DNA from: Eleginops maclovinus
Lineage: Eukaryota > Chordata > Actinopteri > Perciformes > Eleginopidae
DNA: 64,000 nucleotides
Reading direction: 5' to 3'
Assembly: GCF_036324505.1 (NCBI RefSeq)
Contig: NC_086366.1
Coordinates: forward strand, 22,075,611-22,139,610
Shown here: positions 9,233 through 22,239 of the stretch, piece after piece
How the letters are laid out: each line of letters opens with the position of its first letter
How positions within the stretch are numbered: position 1 is the stretch's first letter
The notes under the pieces: model-generated
What the model saw: only the letters and a program-made list of their open reading frames with translations
Told to the model about the DNA's origin: nothing
The model's database searches: none
Made by a program: the position numbers and the translations under genes

Positions 9233-12110
9233 AAAAAATGGGATAAATTCTACCTAAGCAAAAATGTTGAAAGCACAATGTAGCTGGTTGTGACGCACTG
9301 TGACCACTTTTTATGGTTTTGTTTTTATTCTGACCATCAGCACCATCTTAGTCTGGTTCCACACCTATAAATCCATTATCTTGGAGGGTATCTGGATTCT
9401 CGCCGTATCATAGATCCAATGAAAAACCTTCTTTTCTGGTTTCGACGCATTTATTTCTAGACTAGATATTGCTATAAAATCATATGAGCACCTTTGTGGC
9501 TAAAAGGATGTGAACACATTTGATTTAAACAACTCAACTGTATCTCCACTGGTGCTGCCCTTATTACAGTCCTCACAATAGCATCTGGTACACTCAATTA
9601 TTATTAGGCTACATACATGACCTGTTAAACTATTTTTGTAGTCTCTTACTGAAGCTGGCTTTTTGTTATTGATTGTTATAATGTAACTGTTTACAATCAG
9701 TGAATCAAAAAGCAACTCACCTAGATCCAGATCAAGTTATCGACACTTTCAGGAGTTGCCGGAAGTGCAGTTGACTACATAGCAGATGTGTTTCATATCT
9801 TAACGAGCACTAGAACACACGTATAATATATCAACATAACTATATTTATGCTGCACCAGGACAGACAATGTGAGACGACCAACGTGATTGCAATTCATAA
9901 GGAAGGCATCATGAAGTTTTGAATCAAATGTCAAAAGTAACTTTTTCACTCAAAACCCAAAAGGATTCCACTATGAAAGTCAAGGAATCACCAAAATCAT
10001 GTCGTTTTATCCTCTGAGGAATAATTACTCTCCAAAATAAATAGTTGTGAAATGATAGAGTAACCCAGTGTCATTGCCAATCGGCGGAGTTAGATTTGGC
10101 TAAAAAGAAGATCAGAGGAAAACCCGTTAGACAAGAAAATATCCATGCCTTCAGTGGTGGAGGACAATTTCCATAGAGCCAGCTGTAAGAAAATGACATG
10201 GAAGTATTCAAACATTCTTCAAAAATGAGGGTACAGTACAGAGACATGTTTTGAAAGAAAAGCTAAAAATGTATGTAAATTCTTTAGCAATTATATATTG
10301 ACATTTGTTGCACAACTGATTCTGTCTATTACCATTACATAAAATTAAGTGACATAAATACTCGGTCCCAATGTTGTCTTTAAAATAACAAGGATCGCGA
10401 TGGTTTGTACCAGGAGAATGAATTGAAAACACAGGCCTCAAAAAGAAAGCTCAAGGTTATTGGTTGTCACCAAAGAGCTGGTATTGTTATGTGCTGTAGC
10501 TGCCATAAGAGGGTTAAAAGTGATAATTGTTGCTTTGAGATAACAATTGCATTGCCTTTTCAGGGAGCACCATTTTACTGATTTATTATACGTGTTCTTC
10601 GATTCATCTCCACATACAGTGTTTCCATCCAAATAAACAAATCTTCTTCACTTTTCGGATGACATCCACCATCATTATTGACCTTTCCAACTGGCTTGAT
10701 GGATATCACTGTCCGGCTGCTGTGGGGCCTTCATTGGATAAACATCCTGGTCTTTTGGCCAATAGGATCGAATAGACATCTCTCCTAGCAACAAGACTTA
10801 CTGTGTATTGTTTCGAGCTAACCAACACTCTAAAGAAACAAATTATTCCAATGTGATGACAATGTGCTTGTTGTTTTTCCCACACAACCAACAATGGTTT
10901 GAATGAAAGCTTCAATATGCCATAAAGTATATAGAGTAGTTATGTGTGAAGTAAAAAATCCCATCTAGCTTTATCCAGCAATTTTATTGAACTACAATGT
11001 TTAACATTATATAAATATAAACCCATTTCTCATTTTCCTTAGTCCCATAAATTGACAACTATATATGTTCCCTCTTTTATATCCCAGAATGCAGTTGAAA
11101 ACACAGTAAATGGTTTCTCTGCAGGTTCCTATGTACTGTCAATTTGGCATTGTTCTCAACTCATAGAACAAAAAGGCAATATTTTGCACTAAACTTCCTA
11201 TGTTTTGATATCACAGACCACCATCTCATCTTAACTAAAACCATGACCTAAAAAAAATGACCTCCAAATATTTAATTAAAGAGAAGAGCTGTGACTAGAC
11301 TTGAAAATTGGTGTAAAAATCTAAAATATTTGAGATTCTGTAATGAAATGTAAAAATTCAAAGCTCACAGTTTGTTAGTGCTACAGGTTCAATTACACTT
11401 AGCAAAACAGAGAAATATGGAATGCTTTGTTAAGCATACAATCATGGCACATGAAAACCCCAAAACCAGCTAAGGTACACTGACGAGCCCCATGGCTTTT
11501 TAAAGGCCATGGTTTACACTGTAAGTCACTAAGACATACAGTACGGTAGCTGATGCTGACTTTATTGAGGTTTAGCACCCTGGCAGTACTGCATGTGAGT
11601 ACGTCCACTCAAATACTAATAAAACAAATAAAGCTTCACTGCTACTCTCTAAAATGCACAGGAGCTATTTGTATTCTGAAATGGTTCAACCTATTCGGAA
11701 ACCTAGTCATAAAGCATCCTAGAACAAAGAGTTGCCCCTATATGGACACCATTTACCACTTTTTAATGTTGCTCTTGGTAAATGTGTGCATTTTCAACCC
11801 TTTCACATTCAAAATTCAAATTGAAATTGCATGTCAAAACTTCAAATTTGATTTCCTTAATTGCCTTTTTGAGATGTTACTGCCCGTAAAAGCAAGGATA
11901 ATTCATCAAATTAATAAAAACAATACCACAAGATATCCTTTCCAAATAATGTGGTTGATCCACATTTACTATTGAACAAATTTAGTATTTTAGACCTTAA
12001 GGTATTCATTAATAAAATACTGAAACTAGTGAACAAAATAAAAAGGAAAATATTTAATTTAGGCCTAATGTATTTTATTTTATTTGTCAGTTGATTCTGA
12101 GTGAGAAAGA

Positions 12111-12111
<1 letters not shown>
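9233..12111. other. Long AT-rich stretch without recognised features
   Basis: No gene, RNA gene or transposon was recognised. Open frames of 60-140 codons (the longest at 11553-11975) lack domains and have the composition of AT-rich chance frames. CCAAT-like words occur near 10740-10765. Confidence 0.5.
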
Positions 12112-12189
<78 letters not shown>

Positions 12190-12212
12190 ACACACACACA
12201 CACACACGCACA
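12112..12212. repeat. (CA)n microsatellite
   Basis: About 100 bp of CA with single T and G interruptions near its right end. It lies 380 bp from a long TG array of opposite orientation. Confidence 0.97.
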
Positions 12213-12590
12213 GAAGTCGGTCAATATTCTATAATGGCCTGAATTCTGTTGACCGGTGCCTTTGATGTCATTACCATAATTAATCATTCATTTCATCATG
12301 TTTCCTATTTTGATTGAAAGTGAGCAGCGTAGCTAACAACACAGAGATGAAACACATGAATACATGACCCAAAATAGGTGTTGCATTACTGCAGGCTAGT
12401 GTGGGAGCTGTGAGTGTCTGAAGAGACTCCCTGCAGCCTCAACCAATAACACCCCCCACGATGCTGTCAAAGGGATGGAAGGATGGAGTCAACAAGGGAA
12501 GTATTGGAGTATTGGAAGTGAGGAGTAAGAGACTACTATAGCTGAAGATAGAGATGGACAGACTCCCTAGCTGTTTGTTTGAGGAGCAGA

Positions 12591-12814
<224 letters not shown>

Positions 12815-12815
<1 letters not shown>

Positions 12816-13421
12816 TGTCCTCCTTTAATCTCTGTCAGCATGCTATGCCTTCAGAGAGAGTCAGGCTGTCAACATGAGCTCATGGTGTCTGCCTTAGATT
12901 TTGGTGTGTGTGAAGATATTCTCACTTGTATCTGCTGTTCGACAATACACCCCTCCTCATCAGGCACATGCAGAGGCTGTTAGAGGAGCGAGTGCTCAAA
13001 TTGTTGAAAGGACAAGCTGGCAATTTTTGTTACCTTTAAATAAATATATGGCAGGGATAAGTACTTTTGTGCTAGTTTTAAGGGACATTAAAATGTATAT
13101 CTTCAAACACTGACAGTTCATCAATGATGCATGCAAAGGAATGGAGTAAATTTCGGTAAATTCTTCTTACATGTTAACTAGCCCAATCCTTACCCACCTC
13201 TCTGACTGACAGAATCCCAGTGCTGCCGACAAAGATGCACTTCCTCTCCCACCTCCATATTTCTCTAACCACCTTCTCCATAAAGGCACCAGGCACAATG
13301 CTTCAGTAAGAAGATGCTGATACTGTACGGTAAGATACTACTTTGTGCCAAAGAATTTGTTTATTTTAATTCACATATCATATAATACTAAGGCACACAA
13401 TTATAAGAAGGTGTATGACTG
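12815..13421. other. Non-coding stretch
   Basis: No gene or recognised repeat was seen. Confidence 0.5.
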
Positions 13422-13530
13422 AAATGTTGTATTGGTTTAGATGAAAGCAATAATATTACGTTTAAATAAAATATATTATTGAACTTCATATTATTGCTTT
13501 CATCTAACCTAATACAGTTATGTGAAAGAT
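13422..13530 (+). mobile_element. Palindromic MITE, copy 3 (core hairpin)
   Basis: The left arm (13429-13458, gtattggtttagatgaaagc then aataatatta) pairs with the right arm (13484-13515, attattgctttcatctaacc then taatac) with only a few mismatches. The loop is about 25 bp and AT-rich. After the right arm, agttatgtgaaag matches copy 1. Outer termini are not recognisable. Confidence 0.68.
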
Positions 13531-15671
13531 AATGTTATGGATTTATAAAAAATAAATACAAAACGGGGGTTTCTCTAATAGGAGGGCAAAAGGGCAGATG
13601 CTCGAGCCCCTTTTAAGGTCTATTTGAGAATGTGCCTGCTCCTCAAACCCCCCCCCCCTGTTCGCAGAACAAGGCCTGGGCATAAAGGACACATTTGTTC
13701 TCGACCCTGTGCCATGCTTCTCCTCGCCATTGTTCTGCAGGCCTACTGTTAATATCCGTTGCAAATCTGCTTACTTTCAGATTCCATCAATACGGGTGGG
13801 GCGGACAAAGAGAAGACTATATAGCCGTTCAAGGCCCGGAGAAAGGATGCAAACAGAGGGTGTCAGTGTGTTTCTTGACTCTGGGAGGCCGCTGACAATG
13901 GCAGCAGTGTCAGGCAGCTTGGTGATTGATCAGTCTGATGTTGTGCAGCGTGGGATTGATGTCGCAGACAGAATTAAACAAACAAAGGTTTAGAGGAAGT
14001 GGCATGATCTAGTTGATGGGATTAAGAAAGGGTGAGTATGAGCAGAGAGGATGTGGTGGGTCTTCATGTCTTTCCTGTGATCCACAAATTATTTCACACT
14101 GTGTCATTGTCAGTGGGAAAACAGAGTCACCTACAGGGCAATAGATTTATTTTCAGTACAAAGCTTCTGATGCATATTAAAGACTTTGTTTTGAACAATT
14201 TCTTAAAGACAGTTCTGCTTCTGGCACAAACATGATCACATTTGGTGAAGCTTATCTTCACATGTATTGAAGCAAGTAAAGATATTTGTTAAACTTGAAT
14301 AGCAGCAAAAAGGTTGACCAAGTACAAAAATAGGACATTTTGAAAATGAATAATTGTATAAAAGGCACATTTGCCATTTGTCATCTCATTTTAGATGTTG
14401 GTCGGCATGCTACATGAAAAAATACAGTTTACGTCCTCAACATCACAGAAATATTTGGAAGACTATGGACTGAAAGTCCATAGCAAATTGATCAATTCAG
14501 TAGGAAAAAAATAAGATAAAAAATAAAAGTTTCCTCCGACATACGCTTCTTTTACGCTAAAGAGGATTAATTGTTCCCTACATTATTTTTTGACCACATT
14601 AAGACTATCAGCTGATGATGCTACGGATCACAGATGCTCCCTAAACGTCTCATATGTGCAGCGATTGACGATTGCTAATTCCAACGAATCGACATTTATC
14701 ATTGTTCACCTTGCTGACACAAAATTGCTTTGAATTTCCATAATTTTTGCTCACATAGTTGTTATTCGTTGTTGCCCCCCGTAGCTTCAGTTGCTGTGCT
14801 TGATTGCTTATGGACAATCTGGTCGAATATAAGCCTTCCCTATCCTCATATCAGCCTCCTTCAATGCAGAATAAATAAGTTGATTATATATATGGACGGA
14901 GGTAAATGTGGCAACATTTTATTTGTGATAGATGCTGTTATCAATACTATGTGAAACTTGCTTTGGTTTGATATAATATAATGATCTGCCTTAAAAAAAA
15001 CATAATACAACCTACCCATAACTAAATATATGGTTTGACCCATCGTGATTTTAGAGAAGTAAAATACAACGAAGGAGAGAGACACAGACAGTTTCTGAAT
15101 CATAAACAATGTAACATATCCGTCATGTGAAATATTTTCATTGGTGGAAAATCCCATGAGATGTGTCTCTGATATTTCTCAAATGTGACACTTTTATCTT
15201 CTTTCAAAGCCTGACACATCACAGCAGTTCCTCAACATTACATCACTCTTCTCTAACCTTTATCTCTTTATTTTTTATATAACTGTTCTGTGGAGACTTT
15301 AGACGGATGAGCTATCTGTGTTGTCCACTGATGTTGGTTCTGTTATACTGACAGATATGTTAGAGTTGATAATGCTTTCATGCTTTTACATGTTTCTTTC
15401 TCATGTGCTCATGGTGAACAGCTTGCACTGCACAAAAAAGGCTTACTGGACTTGAATACTACCTACCTACTGCCTAATTTTCTTATTTGTACTGATAAGA
15501 CTTACTGTAAATGTTTATTTCATACACTTACTGAGAGCCAAACCCTGAGCTATCCGATCTTTTATTCACTCACATCATTCCATTAAGAACTTATAAAGAT
15601 ATATTCAGGTAGTTTAAAGTGAATGAAGGTCATATGAGAAACTAAGTAGTGACTGGCTTCTTATATATTAT
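13531..15671. other. Non-coding stretch before the LINE
   Basis: No supported gene. The block 13700-13995 contains acceptor-like sites (ttctgcag, tactttcag) and a 94-codon frame without a recognisable domain. A small perfect hairpin (ctatggact / agtccatag) lies near 14463. The rest is AT-rich. Confidence 0.45.
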
Positions 15672-16131
15672 TTGAACAATAAACTGGACTGGAGTGACAA
15701 CACTGATGCTCTCTTCAGGAAGGGACAGAGCAAGCTGTTCTTCCAGAGGAGGCTCAGGTCCTTCAACGTGTGCACGAGGCTGCTGCAGACGTTCTACCAG
15801 TCTGTGGGGGCCACTGTGCTCTTCTTTGCCGTGGTGTGCTTGGGGGGAAACACCAACAGAAGGGATGCTGACAGGCTGAACAAGCTCGTGAGAAAGGCTA
15901 GCTCTGTTGTTGGAGTTAAACTGGACAATCTGGAGGGGGTGGCTGAGGGGAGGAAGAGGAGGAAACTGGACATTATCCTGGATAACCCCTCCCACCCCCT
16001 CCATGCAGAGCTAGTGAAAATGAGGAGTATGTTCAGCCCCGGACTCATCCCACCTCGGCACAGCACTTAGAGCCTGTGAAACTCCTTTGTGCCTGTAGCC
16101 ATCAGGCTGCATAACAAGGGGTTAACCATGT
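15672..16131 (+). pseudogene. 3' end of a LINE ORF2 (reverse transcriptase C-terminal region)
   Basis: The translation keeps the characteristic C-terminal region of L2/CR1/Rex1-class LINE ORF2 from teleosts. Recognisable in order are NNKLDWSDNT, RRLRSFNVCTRLLQTFYQSV, VLFFAVVCLGG, DADRLNKLVRKASSVVGV, ILDNPSHPLH and FSPGLIPPRHST. This part lies downstream of the catalytic reverse transcriptase motifs, so no catalytic residues are present. The frame meets TAG at 16068-16070 and TGA three codons later, yet the family's typical NSFVPVAIRLHNKG stretch continues after them in the same frame to TGA at 16129-16131. The 5' part of the ORF is absent, as is usual for truncated LINE insertions. It is non-functional. 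Confidence 0.85.
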
Positions 16132-16250
16132 GACTCACTGACAATAACCCGGACTGCACATCAAGCCTGCACTTTTGCACAAAGACTTTGACCTGCACTT
16201 TTTCTGCACACATACATGTGTATATTTTTAACAATACTCTCGTTACTTAT

Positions 16251-17116
16251 CTGTATATATATATATATATACAGTATATATATACAGTATATATATATAC
16301 TGTATATATATATACAGTATATATATATACTGTATATATATATATACTGTATATATATATATATACTGTATATATATATATACAGTATATATATATATAT
16401 ATATATATATACTGTATATATATATATATATATATACAGTATATATATATATATATATATACTGTATATATATATATATATATATATACAGTATATATAT
16501 ATATATATATATACTGTATATATATATATATACAGTATATATATATATACAGTATATATATATATATACTGTATATATATATATACAGTATATATATATA
16601 CAGTATATATATATATATACTGTATATATATATATATATATATATACAGTATATATATACTGTATATATATATATATATACAGTATATATATATATATAC
16701 TGTATATATATATATATATACTGTATATATATATATACTGTATATATATATATATACAGTATATATATACAGTATATATATACTGTATATATATATATAT
16801 ACAGTATATATATATATACAGTATATATATATATATACTGTATATATATATATACAGTATATATATATACAGTATATATATATATATACTGTATATATAT
16901 ATATATATATATATACTGTATATATATATATACAGTATATATATATACTGTATATATATATATATACAGTATATATATATATATATATATACTGTATATA
17001 TATATATACAGTATATATATATACTGTATATATATATATATATATATACAGTATATATATATATATATATATATACTGTATATATATATACTGTATATAT
17101 ATATATATATATACAG

Positions 17117-17142
<26 letters not shown>
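16251..17142. repeat. Self-complementary (TA)n-CAGTA/CTGTA array, about 890 bp
   Basis: TA runs of variable length are punctuated by about 45 copies (hand count) of two short words, TACAGTA and TACTGTA, which are each other's reverse complement. Neighbouring opposite words form perfect hairpins at every scale. The array lies inside the LINE 3' UTR. Frames of over 300 codons run through it on both strands and encode only Tyr-Ile-type repeats, so they are not genes. Confidence 0.95.
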
Positions 17143-17147
<5 letters not shown>

Positions 17148-17286
17148 ATTATTATTTTTATTTTTTTAATTTGTGTTTCATATCCCTGTGTGAACCTGTA
17201 CTGTTTTTCCTCTTCTCTGTTGCTGCATAAACACCTGCATTTCCCCAAGGGGATTAATAAAGGTACATCTTATCTTACCTTATCTT

Positions 17287-18279
17287 AAGTATATTCGATG
17301 CATATACATTTACATCCGGTTTTGAGCCCTGTATAATGCTCAACTTGTTAACATTGCGCTGAGATAGGGCATCTGTACTACATTGAAGTTGTGATGGAAT
17401 AATTTGAAAAACCTGTTCATATTTTATGTTGTCTAAATGCTTCTATTTTTATCTGAATGTAGTAGAAAGAACAGCAGTACAATAAGTAGTGTTGATTTAA
17501 TGTGACAAATAATGCAGAAGAGTCAAAAATGCTTTACTGTATTATCAAGTTGTTCTATTAATGTTCATATGTGGAAACTTCATTTTAAATGATGATCTTG
17601 GATGATCTCAGGTATGGCAAAGTTTCTCTGGGTTTCCAAGTAGGAAGTTGGAAAGTCCAAGTGGGAACTTGAAAATTCTCACTTCAGAGTACAACTGCAA
17701 CGTGTAAAATCGAGCCACACTTTTCATTAATAACTAATATTATGTTTTGTACATATAAGAATATATAATATACAGTAGTTGATTTACTATACTGTGTTAT
17801 TGGACATAAATACAGTTCCTGAGTGTTATCCTGAGTTTTGCAAGATTATTCAGAAAAGATATTATACCAGACAGAGTCCATTCTGATTACCACATGACCA
17901 TGCTGGGTGGTGTTCACTGACGTCAGCTCCCAGTGATTTCCTTTATAGCTGCCAATGGGCAGAGCTGTTTGAAGCTCTAAATCAGTACAATTATTTATTC
18001 TTTTGTTCTTGCTTAAGTATGTTGTGGATTCCTCACAGCGTAGTGTGACTTGGCACTGCTGCTTCAGAACCATGAATTCATCTCAATGTATCTGCTGTGT
18101 GCGTAATGAGGGAAGTTCTCCCCGGTGATGAACCCTCATCCATTTAATTTTAGACACTCTTTGTGTCTGCTGCCCCGCCTCGCCGACAATCTCCTGTGGT
18201 AAATGAAAACATAACAGACTGTTTTGCTGGTCTGGGCAAGGACCCCATCATGTCATACCAGCCAAAGCTACTGTGGCCC
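17287..18279. other. Non-coding stretch with a full CRE-like palindrome
   Basis: No gene was seen. A perfect TGACGTCA lies at 17918-17925. A tract with repeated aagttggaa / aagtgggaac words lies at 17635-17690. Confidence 0.4.
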
Positions 18280-18720
18280 ACCCCATTCGCTCTCACCCAA
18301 ACCATCTCTCTGTCTCCCCATTTGCTTCATTTACAATGCTCCCCTGTCACCCCCCTGGCCCTCTACATTTCTGAAAGTCAGCCAAACCATTCTGCTCTCC
18401 GTCTCTATATCCTTTGGGCTTCTTCTCTTTCCCCATCACTCCTTAGCTTCCATTTGCTTGTCTTCCAGTTTCTCACCCCCCTTCAGGCTCTCTCATCCCT
18501 CATCCCATAAAAATCTGTCCCCACCAAAGCTGCAATTTGTCTTTAATTTGTGCCCCCTCGAACCTTACAACTCTCAATATCCACCAACCCTAATGCCTCC
18601 CCTCTCTGCTTACATGTCAATTTATAGCTGGGCTTGCCTCTATTTTTCCCTCACCATCACTCTCTCTCTCTTAGCTTATCTCACTGCCCCCCACCCCATT
18701 CTCCTGCATTTGCTGCTTTT
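18280..18720. other. Pyrimidine-rich tract, about 440 bp
   Basis: The plus strand is strongly enriched in C and T across the whole interval, with CTCTC and CCCC runs and few G. This creates open frames of 115 and 166 codons rich in Ser, Leu and Pro with no domain. It is read here as a strand-asymmetric tract, not a gene. Confidence 0.55.
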
Positions 18721-19296
18721 CTGAAATAGTGAAATAGTGGCAGCCCAGTCTGGGGAGGCTGCCTAGTCTGTCTGAATGCAGCCTGGGAGACATGAAGCCC
18801 TGCCAGCTTCCGATGTCATTATTGGAACACAACACAGTCAGACAGGCAGACGCGAACACACACACACCAACATGCCATGCAAATTTCTGCACACACGCAA
18901 GAACATGCACATAGGCCAACACATGCACACACATAGGCATGTAGGGAAAGAGGGACCGGCTAGAACACAGCTTACTGTTTTATATTAAAGGGGAAACAAT
19001 GTTAAGTTAAAATCTCAATTTAGAATTTCAATTTGTGTAACATTAAAATATTTAGAGGGTTAGGGTTCTGTTCAACCTATAGAATAAGTTAATCAACCAT
19101 GTAAACTAATTCACACAGGACTCCACATTGCGGTCTTCAGCAATCATTTTGGCCTTTGGTACATTTTCTACGCTTACCGCATGCAAATCTGGAAGCAAAG
19201 GAAAAACTAATAATTTGCTTTACATGGTGTGTTATGTATGATATAAATTAAAGGATTCTGTGATAAGCATCAATAACAGTTTCATTATACGATATA
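18721..19296. other. Non-coding stretch with degenerate CA words
   Basis: Scattered CACACA/CACACG words lie between 18840 and 18935. Otherwise this is unassigned AT-rich sequence. Confidence 0.45.
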
Positions 19297-19450
19297 TACT
19301 TTATTGTCCCCGTAAGAAAATTTGGTCTGTATTGCAATTCCACAGAAGTTAAAAATCCTACAGGTTCAAGACAAAACACATTAGCATACTGTAGCAGTAC
19401 ATTACTTAACATTATTGTTATTGTTAAAATACTGGCTATAGGTAGCACTG
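19297..19450 (-). mobile_element. Decayed L2-class LINE 3' end
   Basis: On the minus strand the sequence reads caaattttcttacggggaca followed by ataaagtatat. This is the same hairpin-plus-AATAAAG terminus seen in the LINE at 17239-17263. The interior (aatactgtagcagtacatta) is typical of degenerate LINE UTR sequence. There is no coding part. The interior boundary is approximate. Confidence 0.42.
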
Positions 19451-19869
19451 TTAAGAAATGTTACTATCTTTGTAAGTTTTGACAATGACTGAGCATATGT
19501 CATATTTAAGAAAGTTTTTAATCCTACCTTCACCCCTCATCCTCTTTTCTTCTCACACAAGTTCACAAGAATTTCTCAGAAGAGTCTCCGCAGACACATC
19601 ATGCTTGAGTCGATGTGATTAGTTTTAAGGCTTATAGGATAAAGATGAAAGGATACAGACGGAAGCCCTCTGTTGGCTTTTCCCACTGACAGTTGAATAG
19701 GCACTCTGTGGCTTTGAGAGAACCGAACACTCAATTTGCTGTGGCAGGCTTAGATATGACTTACAATGGCCACCTCACAGGGAGGTGCAGATACAGTGAT
19801 CAATGTGTTGGTTGAGAGACCCCTCAACTCACCAACTGAGGATTGAAAAAGATGTTGTATTATTGGGTA
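19451..19869. other. Non-coding stretch
   Basis: No gene or recognised repeat was seen. Confidence 0.45.
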
Positions 19870-19985
19870 AAAAACCACACAGACAGAGGGAAACGTTGTC
19901 AACCAAAATGATTTGTGGTGTACCACAGGGCTCAGTTCTTGGTAGGTTGCTTTTCATAGCATGCAGATATCCGCAGTAATCTGTT
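19870..19985 (+). pseudogene. Fossil fragment of a LINE reverse transcriptase
   Basis: The words caaccaaaatgatttgtggt and gtaccacagggctcagttct translate to a CGVPQGSVLG-like motif. This is the PQGS signature just upstream of the catalytic YADD box in non-LTR reverse transcriptases. A following gcatgcagat may be the remnant of the ADD region. The frame does not extend in either direction, so this is a short decayed relic of a fish LINE. Confidence 0.42.
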
Positions 19986-21579
19986 GATCCAAACATCCAA
20001 TACAAACCATTCTAATACTAAACCTTTACTAACCTTGGCTATATATTCGCTTTTTCTGTCCAGAGCTTTCAAGAGTTTATTTGCTCAGACAGACCGCTCT
20101 GAAATGTGGATTTCATTTTTACTGCATCAGTGGAAAGTGCTGAAAATAGCTAGTAAGTTGACCTCAAAGTACTCCTTTCTAAAGTTAACGATACACTTTC
20201 ACAATTAAATCCAATGTGAATAGTCACAAATAAGAACTGATTTCTAGTTGGATTGAGTTTTTAGGATCACTGACCTTTCTTCAGTTTCTACAACATGTAT
20301 CAGACAGAGGGCGAACGAGGGATGGAACCTTTGTATTAAAAGTGCAAGTAATACAATGTAAATTATTTCCAAACTGTTGCTATAAAATGCTGATATCTTA
20401 CATGTAGATTTTTAATATGTTTTAATTTGTGAAACTTCTGTTCTACGTCCAAGATAACTTGTTTTATTTTCCCTCTATAGTCATATTAGTCAAATTGTGA
20501 ATGACGCACAGAGATTGTCCTTGGATTATCCTCCACGCTCTTTGGGTCTTGTGATTTGCCAGGAAATATTTCACTGTATCACTAATCAGAATAAAGATTT
20601 CATTAATGAGAATGGAAACTACGTCATCTGGTCACTGAGGAGAATAATTAAAGAAAAAAAAGAGTCAGTTAAGAAGAAATATGTAGCAGCCAAATGTATT
20701 TCAGTGGCCGATACATCCTGATTAACATCCGATGCCAACATTTAGTGCCAAAGCAGGAAGAAGAGTGGCCTTTATAGCAAGGTGGAAATTAAGGGTGTGG
20801 GGTACACGTTGGCATTTCACAAGTCAGACTTAAATGCTGTAGACACAATTTTGTTTTCTTTTCACAAACATATAGTGATGTTTCATATAAGTATAACTTT
20901 ACTAAAAAAATGATTTGCTACATTCACAATTTGCATGTAAACCAACTTTTCCTTTTCCTGACAGAAATTATAGATTATTTCTAGACATACATTACAAAAT
21001 ATCACTTAGATGGTTGAGGATAGTACAGTGATTTGTATGTTGTCTAAGACTTAAAATGACACTGCATGTTGCTATAAAACCTGCATTTGTTTGTTTTGGT
21101 ACTTTGGGTTAGTGAACTGAGCAGTTAGTGTGCACTGAATGAGACTGTATGGGACACAGTATTTTAGATAGCTAAAGAAATGATTGTGTTGTTATTGTTT
21201 CAGATCGGTTAAATAGAAGTGGAATACAAATTGAGCCTCGGGACAGGCCACAGATGCATATTTTCTAAATTATGTTTTCCCTTAGCAACAAAATAATCCC
21301 TGCCCTTATAATATAATGAGTTTCCAGAAATTGGTATTATGTTCAAAACTATGGAACACAATACAGATAAGAAATAACTCGTCCTATCAAACATTTGACC
21401 TCTATCTTAAGAACTGACATTTTTTTTTCAAAAATGTGAACCCTTTTAACTTTATCATAGTATGATAGTATTTAATCTGTTTGTCTGTTCCTATTTATTA
21501 TTGTACTGTTGTTGTCTGTTGTTGTGTGTATTTTTTAATTATGTTTTTATTTCTCTTGTCTTTTTGTGGTTATTTTAAC
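19986..21579. other. AT-rich non-coding stretch
   Basis: No supported gene. A 74-codon frame at 20497-20721 is Lys/Ile-rich with no domain. The AT-rich interior may include more decayed LINE sequence linking the flanking fragments, but I could not recognise it. Confidence 0.45.
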
Positions 21580-21690
21580 ATCTTGCCAAAAGGACAACAG
21601 TTGAAAATTAACCTGCTGGCTAACACTGGCACATTTACAGCAATGTTGAACAATGTGCACTGTCCTTTAAATAAATAATTGAAATGAAAT
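21580..21690 (+). mobile_element. LINE 3'-terminal relic
   Basis: The series aaaaggacaacagttgaaaa, ttaacctgctggctaacact, ggcacatttacagcaatg and tgtgcactgtcctttaaata resembles a frequent teleost LINE 3' terminus (gaaaattagc-type, ggctaa, catttacat, atgtgcactgtccc, aaataaa). It ends in an A-rich tail. This is recognised from memory of the motif order, without alignment. Confidence 0.42.
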
Positions 21691-21923
21691 TGAATCAATG
21701 GGTAACTGGCTATTTAAAAGTATACTCTGGTCGATGATAGAAAAGAAAAGTCATTTGTGTGACATTAAAATATTACGAGTGACCAGTTGTATTGTAAGTT
21801 GGAGGTTTTAGAGCGTTTGGTTTTGAAATTTTGTCAGCTATCCTGGCTATTGTTTCTTTGTATTCAGTTGATAAGTCATGCATATTTTATTAAATAAACT
21901 TGTGTTTGTTTCGTTTCGTTTCA

Positions 21924-21983
21924 TTTTTTTTTTTTTTTTTAATCCCCTTGTAGTACTTGAAATGAAAGGTGCTTTATTTTACA

Positions 21984-22036
<53 letters not shown>
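21924..22036. repeat. poly(T) run and (ATT)n trinucleotide repeat
   Basis: An 18-T run at about 21924-21941 follows a short TTTCG repeat. From about 21986 to 22036 there is a (TTA)n array of roughly 17 units. It encodes a poly-Leu frame that is not a gene. Confidence 0.95.
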
Positions 22037-22038
<2 letters not shown>

Positions 22039-22239
22039 ACATCTTAAAGCACTAGAATGTATGTATAATAGATGTGAAAACAGCTTAAAGTTAGACATAA
22101 TCAAGCTTTGAGTGACAAGTAGCTGCTACAACCTGAGACACACCTACCCAGGTCTGTAGACACGCCTCAGTTCCACCGACAATCCACCTCTTTGTCCAGT
22201 TTAGGATTAGCAGAACTGGATACATGCCTGATGGTGACA

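Larger units (their letters stand above)
15672..17286 (+). mobile_element. 5'-truncated L2/CR1/Rex1-class LINE
   Basis: The element comprises the ORF2 tail, a 3' UTR almost replaced by an AT-rich array, and a diagnostic 3' end. At 17239-17263 the hairpin-forming tttccccaaggggat is followed by taataaaggtac. Short ATCTT/ACCTT-type repeats up to 17286 then end the element, as L2-class LINEs typically do. No target-site duplication could be seen. The left boundary is where homology stops and may be a few bases off. Confidence 0.8.

Noticed and set aside
13709..13993. 94-codon frame with acceptor-like sites
   Set aside because: Two acceptor-like sites lie inside it, but no donor, domain or continuation was found. 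Too weak to list as a gene.
16188..17288. Open frames of 317-366 codons on both strands through the AT array
   Set aside because: They encode only Tyr-Ile-type repeats because TA, CAGTA and CTGTA words contain no stops in these phases. They exist on both strands and in several frames.
18163..18724. 115- and 166-codon frames
   Set aside because: Explained by a 440-bp pyrimidine-rich tract; Ser/Leu/Pro-rich with no domain.
20497..20721. 74-codon Lys/Ile-rich frame
   Set aside because: Chance frame in AT-rich sequence next to LINE fossils; no domain.
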